Positions 43,112-50,652 of a stretch of DNA of 64,000 bases are shown here, one piece after another. The translations under genes were made by a program, and so were the position numbers. The notes beneath the pieces are model-generated. The model saw nothing but the letters and a program-made list of their open reading frames with translations, was not told where the DNA came from and did not search any database. Position 1 is the first letter of the stretch, and the number at the start of each line of letters is the position of its first letter. Origin of the DNA: Treponema sp. (GTDB lineage Bacteria > Spirochaetota > Spirochaetia > Treponematales > Breznakiellaceae); assembly GCA_031256035.1 (NCBI GenBank), contig JAIRRJ010000052.1, positions 1 through 64,000 of the forward strand. The letters are read 5' to 3'.

Positions 43112-44758
43112 ATGAAAAGAACGATTTTAATTATTTTGACGCCGCTGCTGTTATTAAACAACTGTTTCACCGGCTGGGAAGGGGAAGGCACAATTACCAT
43201 AAACATTGACAGCGGAAACAGCAGGGCTGCAATGCCCTGGCCTGATGCTGATGAAAGCCTTTACCGCCATTTAGAACATAAAATTATCATGACGGGTAAC
43301 GGAAGCCCCATAGAGTTTACCGCGCCCGCAGGCAGCGCAGCCGTCAGGCGCAGTGTTCCGGCAGGAAAATATACCGTAACAGTAGCAGCATCCCTGAAAG
43401 GCAAAGTAACGCCGTTAAGCCCTGACGGCGGGGAAATACCCTACGCAACAGGCACAAGCGCCGCAGATGTAAAAGCGGGGCGGAACAATCAGGTAAACAT
43501 AACAATGTCGGGCGTAAGATTCTGCAAAGAATGTGATTTTATTTACGAAAAAGACGCCGGCTTTATTGCTGAAGGCTTAATGATTCAAACTTGTAATGGC
43601 GACTCATCGCATAATAAAAGCCACATTCTCGAACAAAAGAAAATAATGAACTACGATGACTGGAATGAAGCCTTTGAAATAGTATCCGGCGGCATCAACA
43701 CCCTCATAATCGGCGCTGACATAAAACTCCCCCCTCAAACCTTCCAGCTCGACAGCAAGCTCACTCTTATAGGCGCCGCTTCCGCAGGAAGCACAGCGGT
43801 TATGCGCACAATATCGCTGTCTCAGAACGGCTCCCTCTTCAGCCTCAGTAACGGTGCAAGCATTACCCTCGACAGCAACATCACCCTCAACGGGCTTACC
43901 AAAGGCAGGAACGGTGCAACTCAGGACAATGACGCCCCCCTCGTACGAGTGCAAAACGGCGGAACTTTCGCCATAAAAGGCAATTCTTCAGTAACCGGAA
44001 ATACCAATGCCTACGGCAGCGGAGGCGGCGTGTATGTTGCAGGCGGCGCCTTCACCATGAGCGGCAATTCCTCCTTAACCGGAAATACAGCCAATGATGA
44101 AGGCGGCGGGGTATATGTTGCCGGCAACAACGCCAGCTTTACAATGAGCGGCGGCGTGATTTCCCGCAATGCCTCACACAGCGACTCCGGCAGCGGCGGC
44201 GGCGGCGGGGTGCATGTTGGCAGCGGCGGCAGCTTCAACATGAGCGATGGCACAATATCCAACAATAACGCCTACAACGGCAACCCCGGCGATGGCGGCG
44301 GTGTGTTTATTACCGGCGGCGGCAACTTCACAATGAGCGGCGGCGCAATTTCCTCCAACACTGCCTACAATGGCGGCGGTGTACTTATTGTAGACGGCGG
44401 CTTCACCATGCAGGGCGATGCCAGAGTGTCCGGCAATACCGCCGGAGGCTTCGGCAGCGGCGGCGGGGTGTATGTGTCAGGATGGAGCAGCTTCGCAATG
44501 AATGAAAACGCCTCGGTATCAGGCAACAGCGCCGCAACATTCGGCGGCGGGGTGTATGTTGAAAACTTCGGCGAATTTGACCTCAATGGCGGCACAGTTA
44601 CCGGCAGCGGCGCTTACAAAGGCATGCCTGCAAACAAAGCCCCCTCAGGCGGCGCGGCGCTGTATGTATATCCGGGCGGTACAGCCAAATACGGCGCCGC
44701 AGGAGTATTCCCTGATGGCGCCACAAACAACGCCATTACGGAAACAGGTGTGCAGTAA
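43112..44758 (+). CDS. POMP-repeat (beta-helix) lipoprotein 1
   Basis: 548 residues with GGAGACC before the ATG. The signal peptide ends in a lipobox-like LLNNC, followed by FTGWEGEGTITINID shared with the next gene. Residues about 60-150 are a small beta domain; residues 260-530 are polymorphic-outer-membrane-protein repeats of the form FTMSGNSSLTGNTANDEGGG, each about 25 residues, with GGGVYV/GGGVHV turns, typical of a right-handed beta-helix displayed on the surface. The DNA is strikingly rich in GGCGGC. It is likely a surface adhesin or variable antigen; repeats favour recombination with its neighbour. Confidence 0.82.
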   Translation: MKRTILIILTPLLLLNNCFTGWEGEGTITINIDSGNSRAAMPWPDADESLYRHLEHKIIMTGNGSPIEFTAPAGSAAVRRSVPAGKYTVTVAASLKGKVTPLSPDGGEIPYATGTSAADVKAGRNNQVNITMSGVRFCKECDFIYEKDAGFIAEGLMIQTCNGDSSHNKSHILEQKKIMNYDDWNEAFEIVSGGINTLIIGADIKLPPQTFQLDSKLTLIGAASAGSTAVMRTISLSQNGSLFSLSNGASITLDSNITLNGLTKGRNGATQDNDAPLVRVQNGGTFAIKGNSSVTGNTNAYGSGGGVYVAGGAFTMSGNSSLTGNTANDEGGGVYVAGNNASFTMSGGVISRNASHSDSGSGGGGGVHVGSGGSFNMSDGTISNNNAYNGNPGDGGGVFITGGGNFTMSGGAISSNTAYNGGGVLIVDGGFTMQGDARVSGNTAGGFGSGGGVYVSGWSSFAMNENASVSGNSAATFGGGVYVENFGEFDLNGGTVTGSGAYKGMPANKAPSGGAALYVYPGGTAKYGAAGVFPDGATNNAITETGVQ

Positions 44759-44868
44759 CAGCCCAAAAGGCGCCTGACATCAATCAAAATTCCCATTTGA
44801 CCCCGCCCCAATAGTGTGAAATAATATACTAATAGAAAGAACATTGCTCAAAAAAGTAGGGTGGTTTT

Positions 44869-46752
44869 ATGAAAAGAACGGTTTTGATAGTTTTGGCACT
44901 GGCGCTTGCCTCCCTGTTCCTGACAGGATGTTTCACAGGCTGGACAGGAGACGAAGGCTCTATAACAATAAACATTGGCGGCGAAAATGGCAGGGCGGCG
45001 TCATGGCCGCCAACAAAGGATAACGGCTTACTTCCTCTCCTTGAACATGAGATAACAATTGAAGGCCCCGCAGGACAAAAAGACTTCCGCAAATTAGAAG
45101 CCGGAAAGACCAGCACAACTTTTCCTTCGGTGGCTCCGGGTAAATGGAAAGTAACCGTAAAAGCCACGTGCATGGACATGGAGTTCGGCTCCGGCAATGG
45201 CAGTGGTGATGTAAAAGCGGGCAAGAGTACCCCGGTTTCTGTAGATATGAAGAAGTCAGACACTACTTTTTTTGTGGTTGCCAATTATGAAGATTGGGGA
45301 AGTGCTTGGGATGCAATCAATGACCAAATGAAACCTGATTCCCCTACTGCCGGAAGCAATGATGGCGGCAAATACTGCATCATCCTTACCAACACCGCCC
45401 CCTTCTCCATCTACAACCCCATATCCCCTGAGAGCAAAATAGACCTTACCCTCATTGGCAAAGACAAAACGCGGATAATTGAATTCAAAGGAACAGGCTC
45501 GCTCTTTACTGTCTATGAAAACGCCAGCCTTACCCTGGAAAAAAACATCGCCCTCAAAGGGAACTCAACCAACAACGCCGCTCTCGTAACCGTCTACGGC
45601 GGCAAGTTTACAATGAACGGCAATTCCTCAATAACCGGCAACACCAACTACCCCGGAAGCGGCGGCGGCAGCGGCGGCGGTGTGCTTGTTTATGAAGGCA
45701 CCTTTACCATGAACGGCGGTACGATTTCCGGCAATAATGCCAAGGGTTCTCCCAGTTTCGGCGGCGGCGTGTCAGTGGATAATTATGGCACGTTCAACAT
45801 GACCGGCGGCACAATAGGCGGCACGGGCACCGCTACCAACACCGCCGGGAGCGGCGGCGGCGTATTTGTAGATGGCGGCGAATTCAACATGAGCGGCACC
45901 GCCAAGGTAATTGGAAATAAAGCCGAAGAAGGCGGCGGCGGCGGCGTGTCTGTTATCAACGACGGCAGCTTCACCATGACCGGCGGCACAATTTCAAGAA
46001 ACACCGCCATCGGTCAACTCGACGGCGCCGGCGGCGGCGTGTATGTATATGTCGGCACCTTCACCTTGAACGGCGGTACAATTTCAGACAATACCGCCAC
46101 CGTGTCCGCCGACGGCGTGTATTTTGACGACGGCATATTCACTATGACCAGCGGTACAATTTCAAGTTCAAGTAATGCTCCGCTCGGTGGCGTAGTACTT
46201 TCCACCGGAACCTTTAACATGAGCGGCAACGCATCAATATCAGGCTTTACCGTCAGCGGAGTGAGGGTTGGCGGAACCTTTAACATGAGCGGCAGCGCAT
46301 CAATATTCGGCAATACCGGCTTCGGCGTGGAACTTAACAGTTATGAGGCCACATTCAAGATGAACGACAGCGCATCAATTTCAGGCAACGGCGGCGGAGT
46401 GTATGTTAACGGTCTTGATGCCACCTTCACCATGAGCGGCGGCACAATCACCGGAAATGGAGCAGCACAGCAAGGCGGCGGCGTATGTGTGGGTAATAAT
46501 AGTTATTTCTACCTGATAAACGGTATCATAGCCGGTGCTTCCGACTACAACTACGGCGGAACCAAGTATGCCAAAAACACCGCCACAGACGGAATCAGTG
46601 CGGCGTTGTTTGTAGATGATAGTAACGGCGGTGTAGCCAAATACGGCAACCCCAACGTCAACCCACCCATCCAATGGACCAATATCCCAATTACAGCAAT
46701 GTCAAATGCCAGAAACACCACAATCCATGTGGTGAACGGGAAGTTGCAGTAG
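44869..46752 (+). CDS. POMP-repeat (beta-helix) lipoprotein 2
   Basis: 627 residues. The signal peptide ends in the lipobox LTGC, followed by FTGWTGDEGSITINIGGENGRAA, clearly paralogous to the preceding gene. A small domain lies at 50-130, then a region (VVANYEDWGSAWDAIND, about 137-155), then about a dozen repeats of the type FTMNGGTISGNNAKG...GGGVSV up to about 570 and a short tail. A surface-exposed beta-helix is expected. It starts 110 bases after the first paralogue, with AGGGTGG before the ATG. A strong hairpin follows at 46772-46810. Confidence 0.82.
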   Translation: MKRTVLIVLALALASLFLTGCFTGWTGDEGSITINIGGENGRAASWPPTKDNGLLPLLEHEITIEGPAGQKDFRKLEAGKTSTTFPSVAPGKWKVTVKATCMDMEFGSGNGSGDVKAGKSTPVSVDMKKSDTTFFVVANYEDWGSAWDAINDQMKPDSPTAGSNDGGKYCIILTNTAPFSIYNPISPESKIDLTLIGKDKTRIIEFKGTGSLFTVYENASLTLEKNIALKGNSTNNAALVTVYGGKFTMNGNSSITGNTNYPGSGGGSGGGVLVYEGTFTMNGGTISGNNAKGSPSFGGGVSVDNYGTFNMTGGTIGGTGTATNTAGSGGGVFVDGGEFNMSGTAKVIGNKAEEGGGGGVSVINDGSFTMTGGTISRNTAIGQLDGAGGGVYVYVGTFTLNGGTISDNTATVSADGVYFDDGIFTMTSGTISSSSNAPLGGVVLSTGTFNMSGNASISGFTVSGVRVGGTFNMSGSASIFGNTGFGVELNSYEATFKMNDSASISGNGGGVYVNGLDATFTMSGGTITGNGAAQQGGGVCVGNNSYFYLINGIIAGASDYNYGGTKYAKNTATDGISAALFVDDSNGGVAKYGNPNVNPPIQWTNIPITAMSNARNTTIHVVNGKLQ

Positions 46753-46771
46753 GGGGGAACGAAGAGGTTCA

Positions 46772-46810
46772 CCACGAACCACACCAACCAACACGAATAT
46801 TGGTTCGTGG
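46772..46810 (+). terminator. Hairpin after the POMP-repeat genes
   Basis: CCACGAACCA and TGGTTCGTGG form a perfect 10-bp stem 19 bases apart; only a short A-rich tract follows, so it may be a terminator or an mRNA 3' stabiliser. Confidence 0.5.
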
Positions 46811-46963
46811 TAGAAAAATCTTCCTTCGTGTTACTCAGTGGCTATAATTCTTAAACTTTGCGAGCTTGGCGATTTCTGCGCCTCTGCGAGAGGTCTTCGG
46901 GAAGCAATTGTTGACGGCGCGGAAAGCACACCGTAAAATGTAATAGGAAAGGTCATAGCCATA

Positions 46964-47209
46964 CTAACAAGGAACACTATTATAATACAATTCATCGGGG
47001 CAAATGTCCTGCCCATGCAGCCATTCAACGCTTAATCCGGCGGGTTTTACTGTATTGAACAAAGTCATATTTCTTAACTCGGTGAACGGCTTAAAATCAA
47101 GATACGGTTTAACGTCAAAAAAACGCCGTTCGTTGTTGCTGAAAGTGACCAGCAGTAAGTAATCCGCACAGGGTTTTACATCTATAGCCTTTGGACGCAA
47201 CACGCTCAC
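46964..47209 (-). CDS. DUF2442 protein
   Basis: 81 residues, with VKPCADYLLLVTFSNNERRFFDVKPYLDF and FNTVKPAGLSVEWLHGQDICPDELY, the DUF2442 signature. Its ATG overlaps the stop of the DUF4160 gene by four bases. DUF4160/DUF2442 pairs are widespread in mobile and toxin-antitoxin-rich regions, and a toxin-antitoxin role is suspected but not settled. Confidence 0.85.
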   Translation of the reverse strand: MSVLRPKAIDVKPCADYLLLVTFSNNERRFFDVKPYLDFKPFTELRNMTLFNTVKPAGLSVEWLHGQDICPDELYYNSVPC

Positions 47210-47472
47210 CTCAAGCCTTCGATCTTTATTACTTCGCCGCTTTCACTCCAGGCAATCCAGGCGGCGTTTAATTCGTCTTCATGGAGCAACGTCCAGGCTT
47301 CAATGAGCTTTCTTTGTTTTGGCGGTAAGTCGCCTTCAAGGAGGTTTGCTTTGAAGTCATATACGCCCTCAAATTCGGCGTATTTGGCATGGAAATGCGG
47401 TATGTGGTGCTTGCTGTTCAATTCTTTAAAAATGTAAATCAGTATTCCGTAAAATTGCGATATAAGCGGCAT
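47206..47472 (-). CDS. DUF4160 protein
   Basis: 88 residues. MPLISQFYGILIYIF followed by HHIPHFHAKYAEFEGVYDF, with the conserved HxPHFHA motif of DUF4160, and KLIEAWTLLHEDELNAAW. GGAGGCTCA precedes the ATG. It forms a two-gene unit with the DUF2442 gene downstream. The role is unknown; the context of several toxin-antitoxin modules within 10 kb supports, but does not prove, such a role here. Confidence 0.85.
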   Translation of the reverse strand: MPLISQFYGILIYIFKELNSKHHIPHFHAKYAEFEGVYDFKANLLEGDLPPKQRKLIEAWTLLHEDELNAAWIAWSESGEVIKIEGLR

Positions 47473-47712
47473 TGAGCCTCCTGCTCGTGAACCTTCAGTT
47501 CGATGTATACCGAATTATACACCGCAATTATATCGATAACAATCAAAAAAGAACGCATTGTGCCTGACCACAATATAATTTTTTACCACTGAAAAACGAG
47601 GTATGTTTCAATTATCCACAATTCACAAAGTATGGCCAAATGGTCTGAAAATTATACCCATTTGTTACAGTAAAAATAGCCATTTGTTTATGGTTTTTTC
47701 ATATATTGTTGC

Positions 47713-47741
47713 TTGAGAACATGGAGTATAATTGATATACT
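47713..47741 (+). promoter_or_regulatory. Promoter of the OmpA-like operon
   Basis: TTGAGA, 17 bases, TATACT, ending eight bases before the ATG at 47750; the transcript would start within one or two bases of the start codon. Confidence 0.6.
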
Positions 47742-47749
47742 AGGATGTG

Positions 47750-48721
47750 ATGAACATGAAGCATTATTTATCAATGTTTTTTATACTCTGCCTTTTCGCA
47801 GGGCTGTCTTCGCAAATTGCGGCGCAGTCTACAGCGGCGGAAATTGAAACACTGCTGCAAACAGGCGCGGTTACTTATGCGGCTGCGGCGCGTTTTGTGC
47901 TTGAGGCATCCGAGGCAACGGTAACTTCCGATCCGGAAGAAGCCTTTCGCTATGCGGCGGAGCGGAATTGGCTGCCCAAGAATGCCTCTCCCTCAGATGC
48001 GGCGCGGCTTGACGGCATTTCCCTCCTTTTAATGCGTTCTTTCGGCATTAAGGGCGGCATGATGTATTCCCTTACAAAAAATCCTCATTATGCCTACCGT
48101 GAATTGACATACAAGAATGTAATCCAGGGCAGAGTCGATCCGGGCATGAATGTGTCGGGGGAACGGCTGCTGTTTTTGACCGGCCGTGTTCTTTCCAGGC
48201 TGGATGAAGAGGCGGCTGTCGCTGCCGAAAGGGAAGCGCGCAGGCTTGCAGCCGAAGAAGCGGCCAGGCAAAAAGCGGCTGCTGCCGCAACGCGCAAGGC
48301 GATGGCTGATGAAATAAACGCCAAGCTTGCGGAACATCAGGTAGCGGATACTACAGCCACTGTTACCGATGAAGGGATAATGATCAGCCTTTCAAACATT
48401 CAGTTCCTGGCTGACTCGGTGGAATTGCCTGAATCCGAAAAGAGAAAGCTGCGTGAAATTTCGGATATTCTGAAGACACTCCCCGGAAGAAGAATACAGG
48501 TTTCAGGGCATTCAGCCAGAGCGGGAACTGTAGAGAGTCAGCTTGAAATCTCCCGCCAGCGGGCGCAGGCAGTCGCGGACTACCTCGTCTCGCTTGGAGC
48601 GCGGAGAGTTTCGGAAATTACCGCTGCCGGCTATGGTGCGGACAAGCCAATCGGGGACAGTTCTACTGCCGAAGGAATGGCGATGAACAGGCGTGTCGAA
48701 ATCATCATATTGGAGAATTAA
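47750..48721 (+). CDS. OmpA-family peptidoglycan-associated protein
   Basis: About 323 residues; ATG at 47750 or 47756. It has a signal peptide to about IAAQS, an N-terminal helical region (30-140), an Ala/Glu/Arg-rich coiled coil (AAVAAEREARRLAAEEAARQ) and a C-terminal OmpA domain (LADSVELPESEKRKLREISDILKTLPGRRIQVSGHSA, QLEISRQRAQAVADYL, AMNRRVEIIILE) that binds peptidoglycan. It heads a same-strand run with an outer-membrane protein, FecR and cyclase genes, spacing 7-45 bases. Confidence 0.9.
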   Translation: MNMKHYLSMFFILCLFAGLSSQIAAQSTAAEIETLLQTGAVTYAAAARFVLEASEATVTSDPEEAFRYAAERNWLPKNASPSDAARLDGISLLLMRSFGIKGGMMYSLTKNPHYAYRELTYKNVIQGRVDPGMNVSGERLLFLTGRVLSRLDEEAAVAAEREARRLAAEEAARQKAAAAATRKAMADEINAKLAEHQVADTTATVTDEGIMISLSNIQFLADSVELPESEKRKLREISDILKTLPGRRIQVSGHSARAGTVESQLEISRQRAQAVADYLVSLGARRVSEITAAGYGADKPIGDSSTAEGMAMNRRVEIIILEN

Positions 48722-48728
48722 AACATAA

Positions 48729-49946
48729 ATGAAAAACGTGTGCCTAAAATATTTGTTTTTTTTATCAGTGTTGTTGCTGCCGCTTTCAGCGGGAGCTATG
48801 GATTTCAGTCTTGTATTGAGTCAAAATGCGGGTATCGGTAATCAGACAAACGAAGACGGCGGGTTTGATTATCAGCTTGGTATTCTGCCCGGCTTTTCCT
48901 TCCTCCTTGGCGAGTCAGGCGATCTTTTTATATCAGCCGGAATGACTTTGGGTGTCGAGGAAGAAGATTTCTACTATATTCCTGAACTCCTTCGCACCGA
49001 AGTTTCTTACCGTTTCGGTAACGGCAGAATAAGGGCAGGCCGTATGCAGTACGCAGCTCCCTTGCCTCTTGTCGCCAGCGGTCTTTTTGACGGCGCTCAG
49101 TTTTCATATAACTCAAGCGGGGGGACTTTCAGTGCCGGCGTATGGTACACGGGGCTGCTCTACAAGAAAAACGCAAACATCATTATGACCGGGGAAGACA
49201 AAGCTTTGTATGAAGAGCCTGTCATTTACGATGATTTTTCCGGTACTTATTTTGCACCAGGGCGTTTTCTTGCATCCCTGGACTGGGAGCATCCTTCCAT
49301 TGCGGAACTGGTTAATCTTAAAGCCGCCATTACCGCTCAGATTGATTTATCCGGCGGCGATATGCAATACCACAGCCAGTACCTGACTCTGAAGGCGGCG
49401 ATACCGGTTAAAAAGTTTCTATTTGAAATAGGCGGCAGTTTTGAAACAGCGCAGTTGGAATATCCGGCGGCGGCAGATAAAGAGCCTTTCAATATTGCGT
49501 TTGCCTGGGATTTGGGAATTTTCTGGACGCTGCCTTCTAGTTTCAACAGCCGGCTTTCGCTTACCGGGCAATTTGCCGGCGGAGAAACGGACGGCCTTGT
49601 AGGCGCTTTTGTTCCCATTACTACCAAATTCTACGGGGATGTATTGAAGGCAGGCATTTCAGGGCTTTCGGTATTCGCCCTGAATTATACCGCCCGGCTT
49701 GTGCCTTCGTTCGGACTAAGTTTGACCGATTCGCTCTTTGTGCGTAATGATCTGGGAACTTATGCCGATTATCCGGCAGCCGCCGGCAGTGACGGTTACT
49801 TTTTGGGAAACGAGCTTTTTGCACGGTTTATCTGGAGTCCGGTTTCGGATTTACAGTTTAATTTGGGAGGCGGAGTGTTTATTCCCGGCCCGGATGAAAA
49901 ATCACGATGGCGGGTGGAATTATCCGCTATTTTAGCTGTATACTAA
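48729..49946 (+). CDS. Outer-membrane beta-barrel-like protein
   Basis: 405 residues with a signal peptide (YLFFLSVLLLPLSAGAMD). The mature part alternates amphipathic strands (MDFSLVLSQNAGIGN, LFISAGMTLGVEE, RTEVSYRFGNGRIRAGRMQYAAPL, SGGTFSAGVWYTG, GGGVFIPG) and ends in an aromatic-containing WRVELSAILAVY, as outer-membrane barrels do. I do not recognise a named family. It begins seven bases after the OmpA-like gene, so the two are co-transcribed and probably both act at the outer membrane. Confidence 0.7.
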   Translation: MKNVCLKYLFFLSVLLLPLSAGAMDFSLVLSQNAGIGNQTNEDGGFDYQLGILPGFSFLLGESGDLFISAGMTLGVEEEDFYYIPELLRTEVSYRFGNGRIRAGRMQYAAPLPLVASGLFDGAQFSYNSSGGTFSAGVWYTGLLYKKNANIIMTGEDKALYEEPVIYDDFSGTYFAPGRFLASLDWEHPSIAELVNLKAAITAQIDLSGGDMQYHSQYLTLKAAIPVKKFLFEIGGSFETAQLEYPAAADKEPFNIAFAWDLGIFWTLPSSFNSRLSLTGQFAGGETDGLVGAFVPITTKFYGDVLKAGISGLSVFALNYTARLVPSFGLSLTDSLFVRNDLGTYADYPAAAGSDGYFLGNELFARFIWSPVSDLQFNLGGGVFIPGPDEKSRWRVELSAILAVY

Positions 49947-49989
49947 ATAATGTGCGGTCAGACGACCGCACTAAATCAGGAGGATGGTT

Positions 49990-50637
49990 ATGAAGAAGAT
50001 GTTTTTTGCTGCTGTATTGCTGACTGTGGCTTTTGCAGTTTCGGCACAGAACGGTGTTATCCGCGAGCTGACCGGCGATGTGGAGATAAAATCTGCCGGG
50101 GCATCGGCATTTGTTCCCGCAAAGCAGGGCGATGAGATCGCGCAGAATACAATTGTATCTACAGGTTTCAAAAGCACTGCGATAGTTGCTGTGGGCAGTT
50201 CTGTAATTACCGTCCGTCCGCTGACCCGCCTGACCCTTGCTGAAATAAGCAGCAGTTCAGGAACGGAGAACCTCAATGTTAACCTTCAGACCGGAAGGGT
50301 CAAGGTTGATGTGAAGCCACCTGCCGGTTCAAAAGCAAATTGTACGGTGCAAGGTCCCAGCGCAACTGCTTCAGTACGTGGAACAAGTTTTGAATTTGAC
50401 GGTCAAAACTTGTCAGTGAGTGAAGGTACGGTTGCTTTTGCCGGTAATTCCGGGGCGCCTGCGACAATGGTGTCCGGCGGCGGATCAAGTTTTGTGGGAG
50501 TAGACGGAAAACCGGCTAATCCGGCTGATGTCAGTAATGCCGATTTGACGCCTCCAGTGCCGGTTGGTACGCCTGACACACCGAGTACGCCGCCTCAGGC
50601 TTCTAATGGTGATCTGGATATCAGTTTAGACTATTAA
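49990..50637 (+). CDS. FecR-domain periplasmic protein
   Basis: 215 residues from MKKMFFAA; AGGAGG lies nine bases upstream of this ATG. A signal peptide ends about VSAQN. The FecR domain covers residues 20-150 (IRELTGDVEIKSAG, STGFKSTAIVAVGSSVITVRPLTRL, LNVNLQTGRVKVDVKPP, SATASVRGTSFEFDG), and the C-terminus is Pro/Thr-rich. Here there is no sigma factor or TonB receptor; instead it precedes a CHASE2-adenylate cyclase by 15 bases, a pairing common in spirochaetes and delta-proteobacteria that suggests FecR and CHASE2 interact in the periplasm. Confidence 0.88.
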   Translation: MKKMFFAAVLLTVAFAVSAQNGVIRELTGDVEIKSAGASAFVPAKQGDEIAQNTIVSTGFKSTAIVAVGSSVITVRPLTRLTLAEISSSSGTENLNVNLQTGRVKVDVKPPAGSKANCTVQGPSATASVRGTSFEFDGQNLSVSEGTVAFAGNSGAPATMVSGGGSSFVGVDGKPANPADVSNADLTPPVPVGTPDTPSTPPQASNGDLDISLDY

Positions 50638-50652
50638 GTAAAAATCGATAGC

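Noticed and set aside
44011-44595. Proline-rich minus-strand frames over the POMP-repeat gene
   Set aside because: Complement of GGC/GGT-rich coding DNA gives Pro-rich shadow frames.
43950-46480. Regular GGC-rich repeats that might be read as a CRISPR array
   Set aside because: Repeats are in-frame coding units of about 25 residues (FTMSG...GGGVYV), with degenerate sequence and no constant repeat-spacer pattern.
46830-46930. Similarity between 40200-40270 and 46870-46910 (GCGAGAGG-TCTTC-GGAA)
   Set aside because: Short and imperfect; probably a common intergenic remnant, not enough to call a repeat family from two copies.
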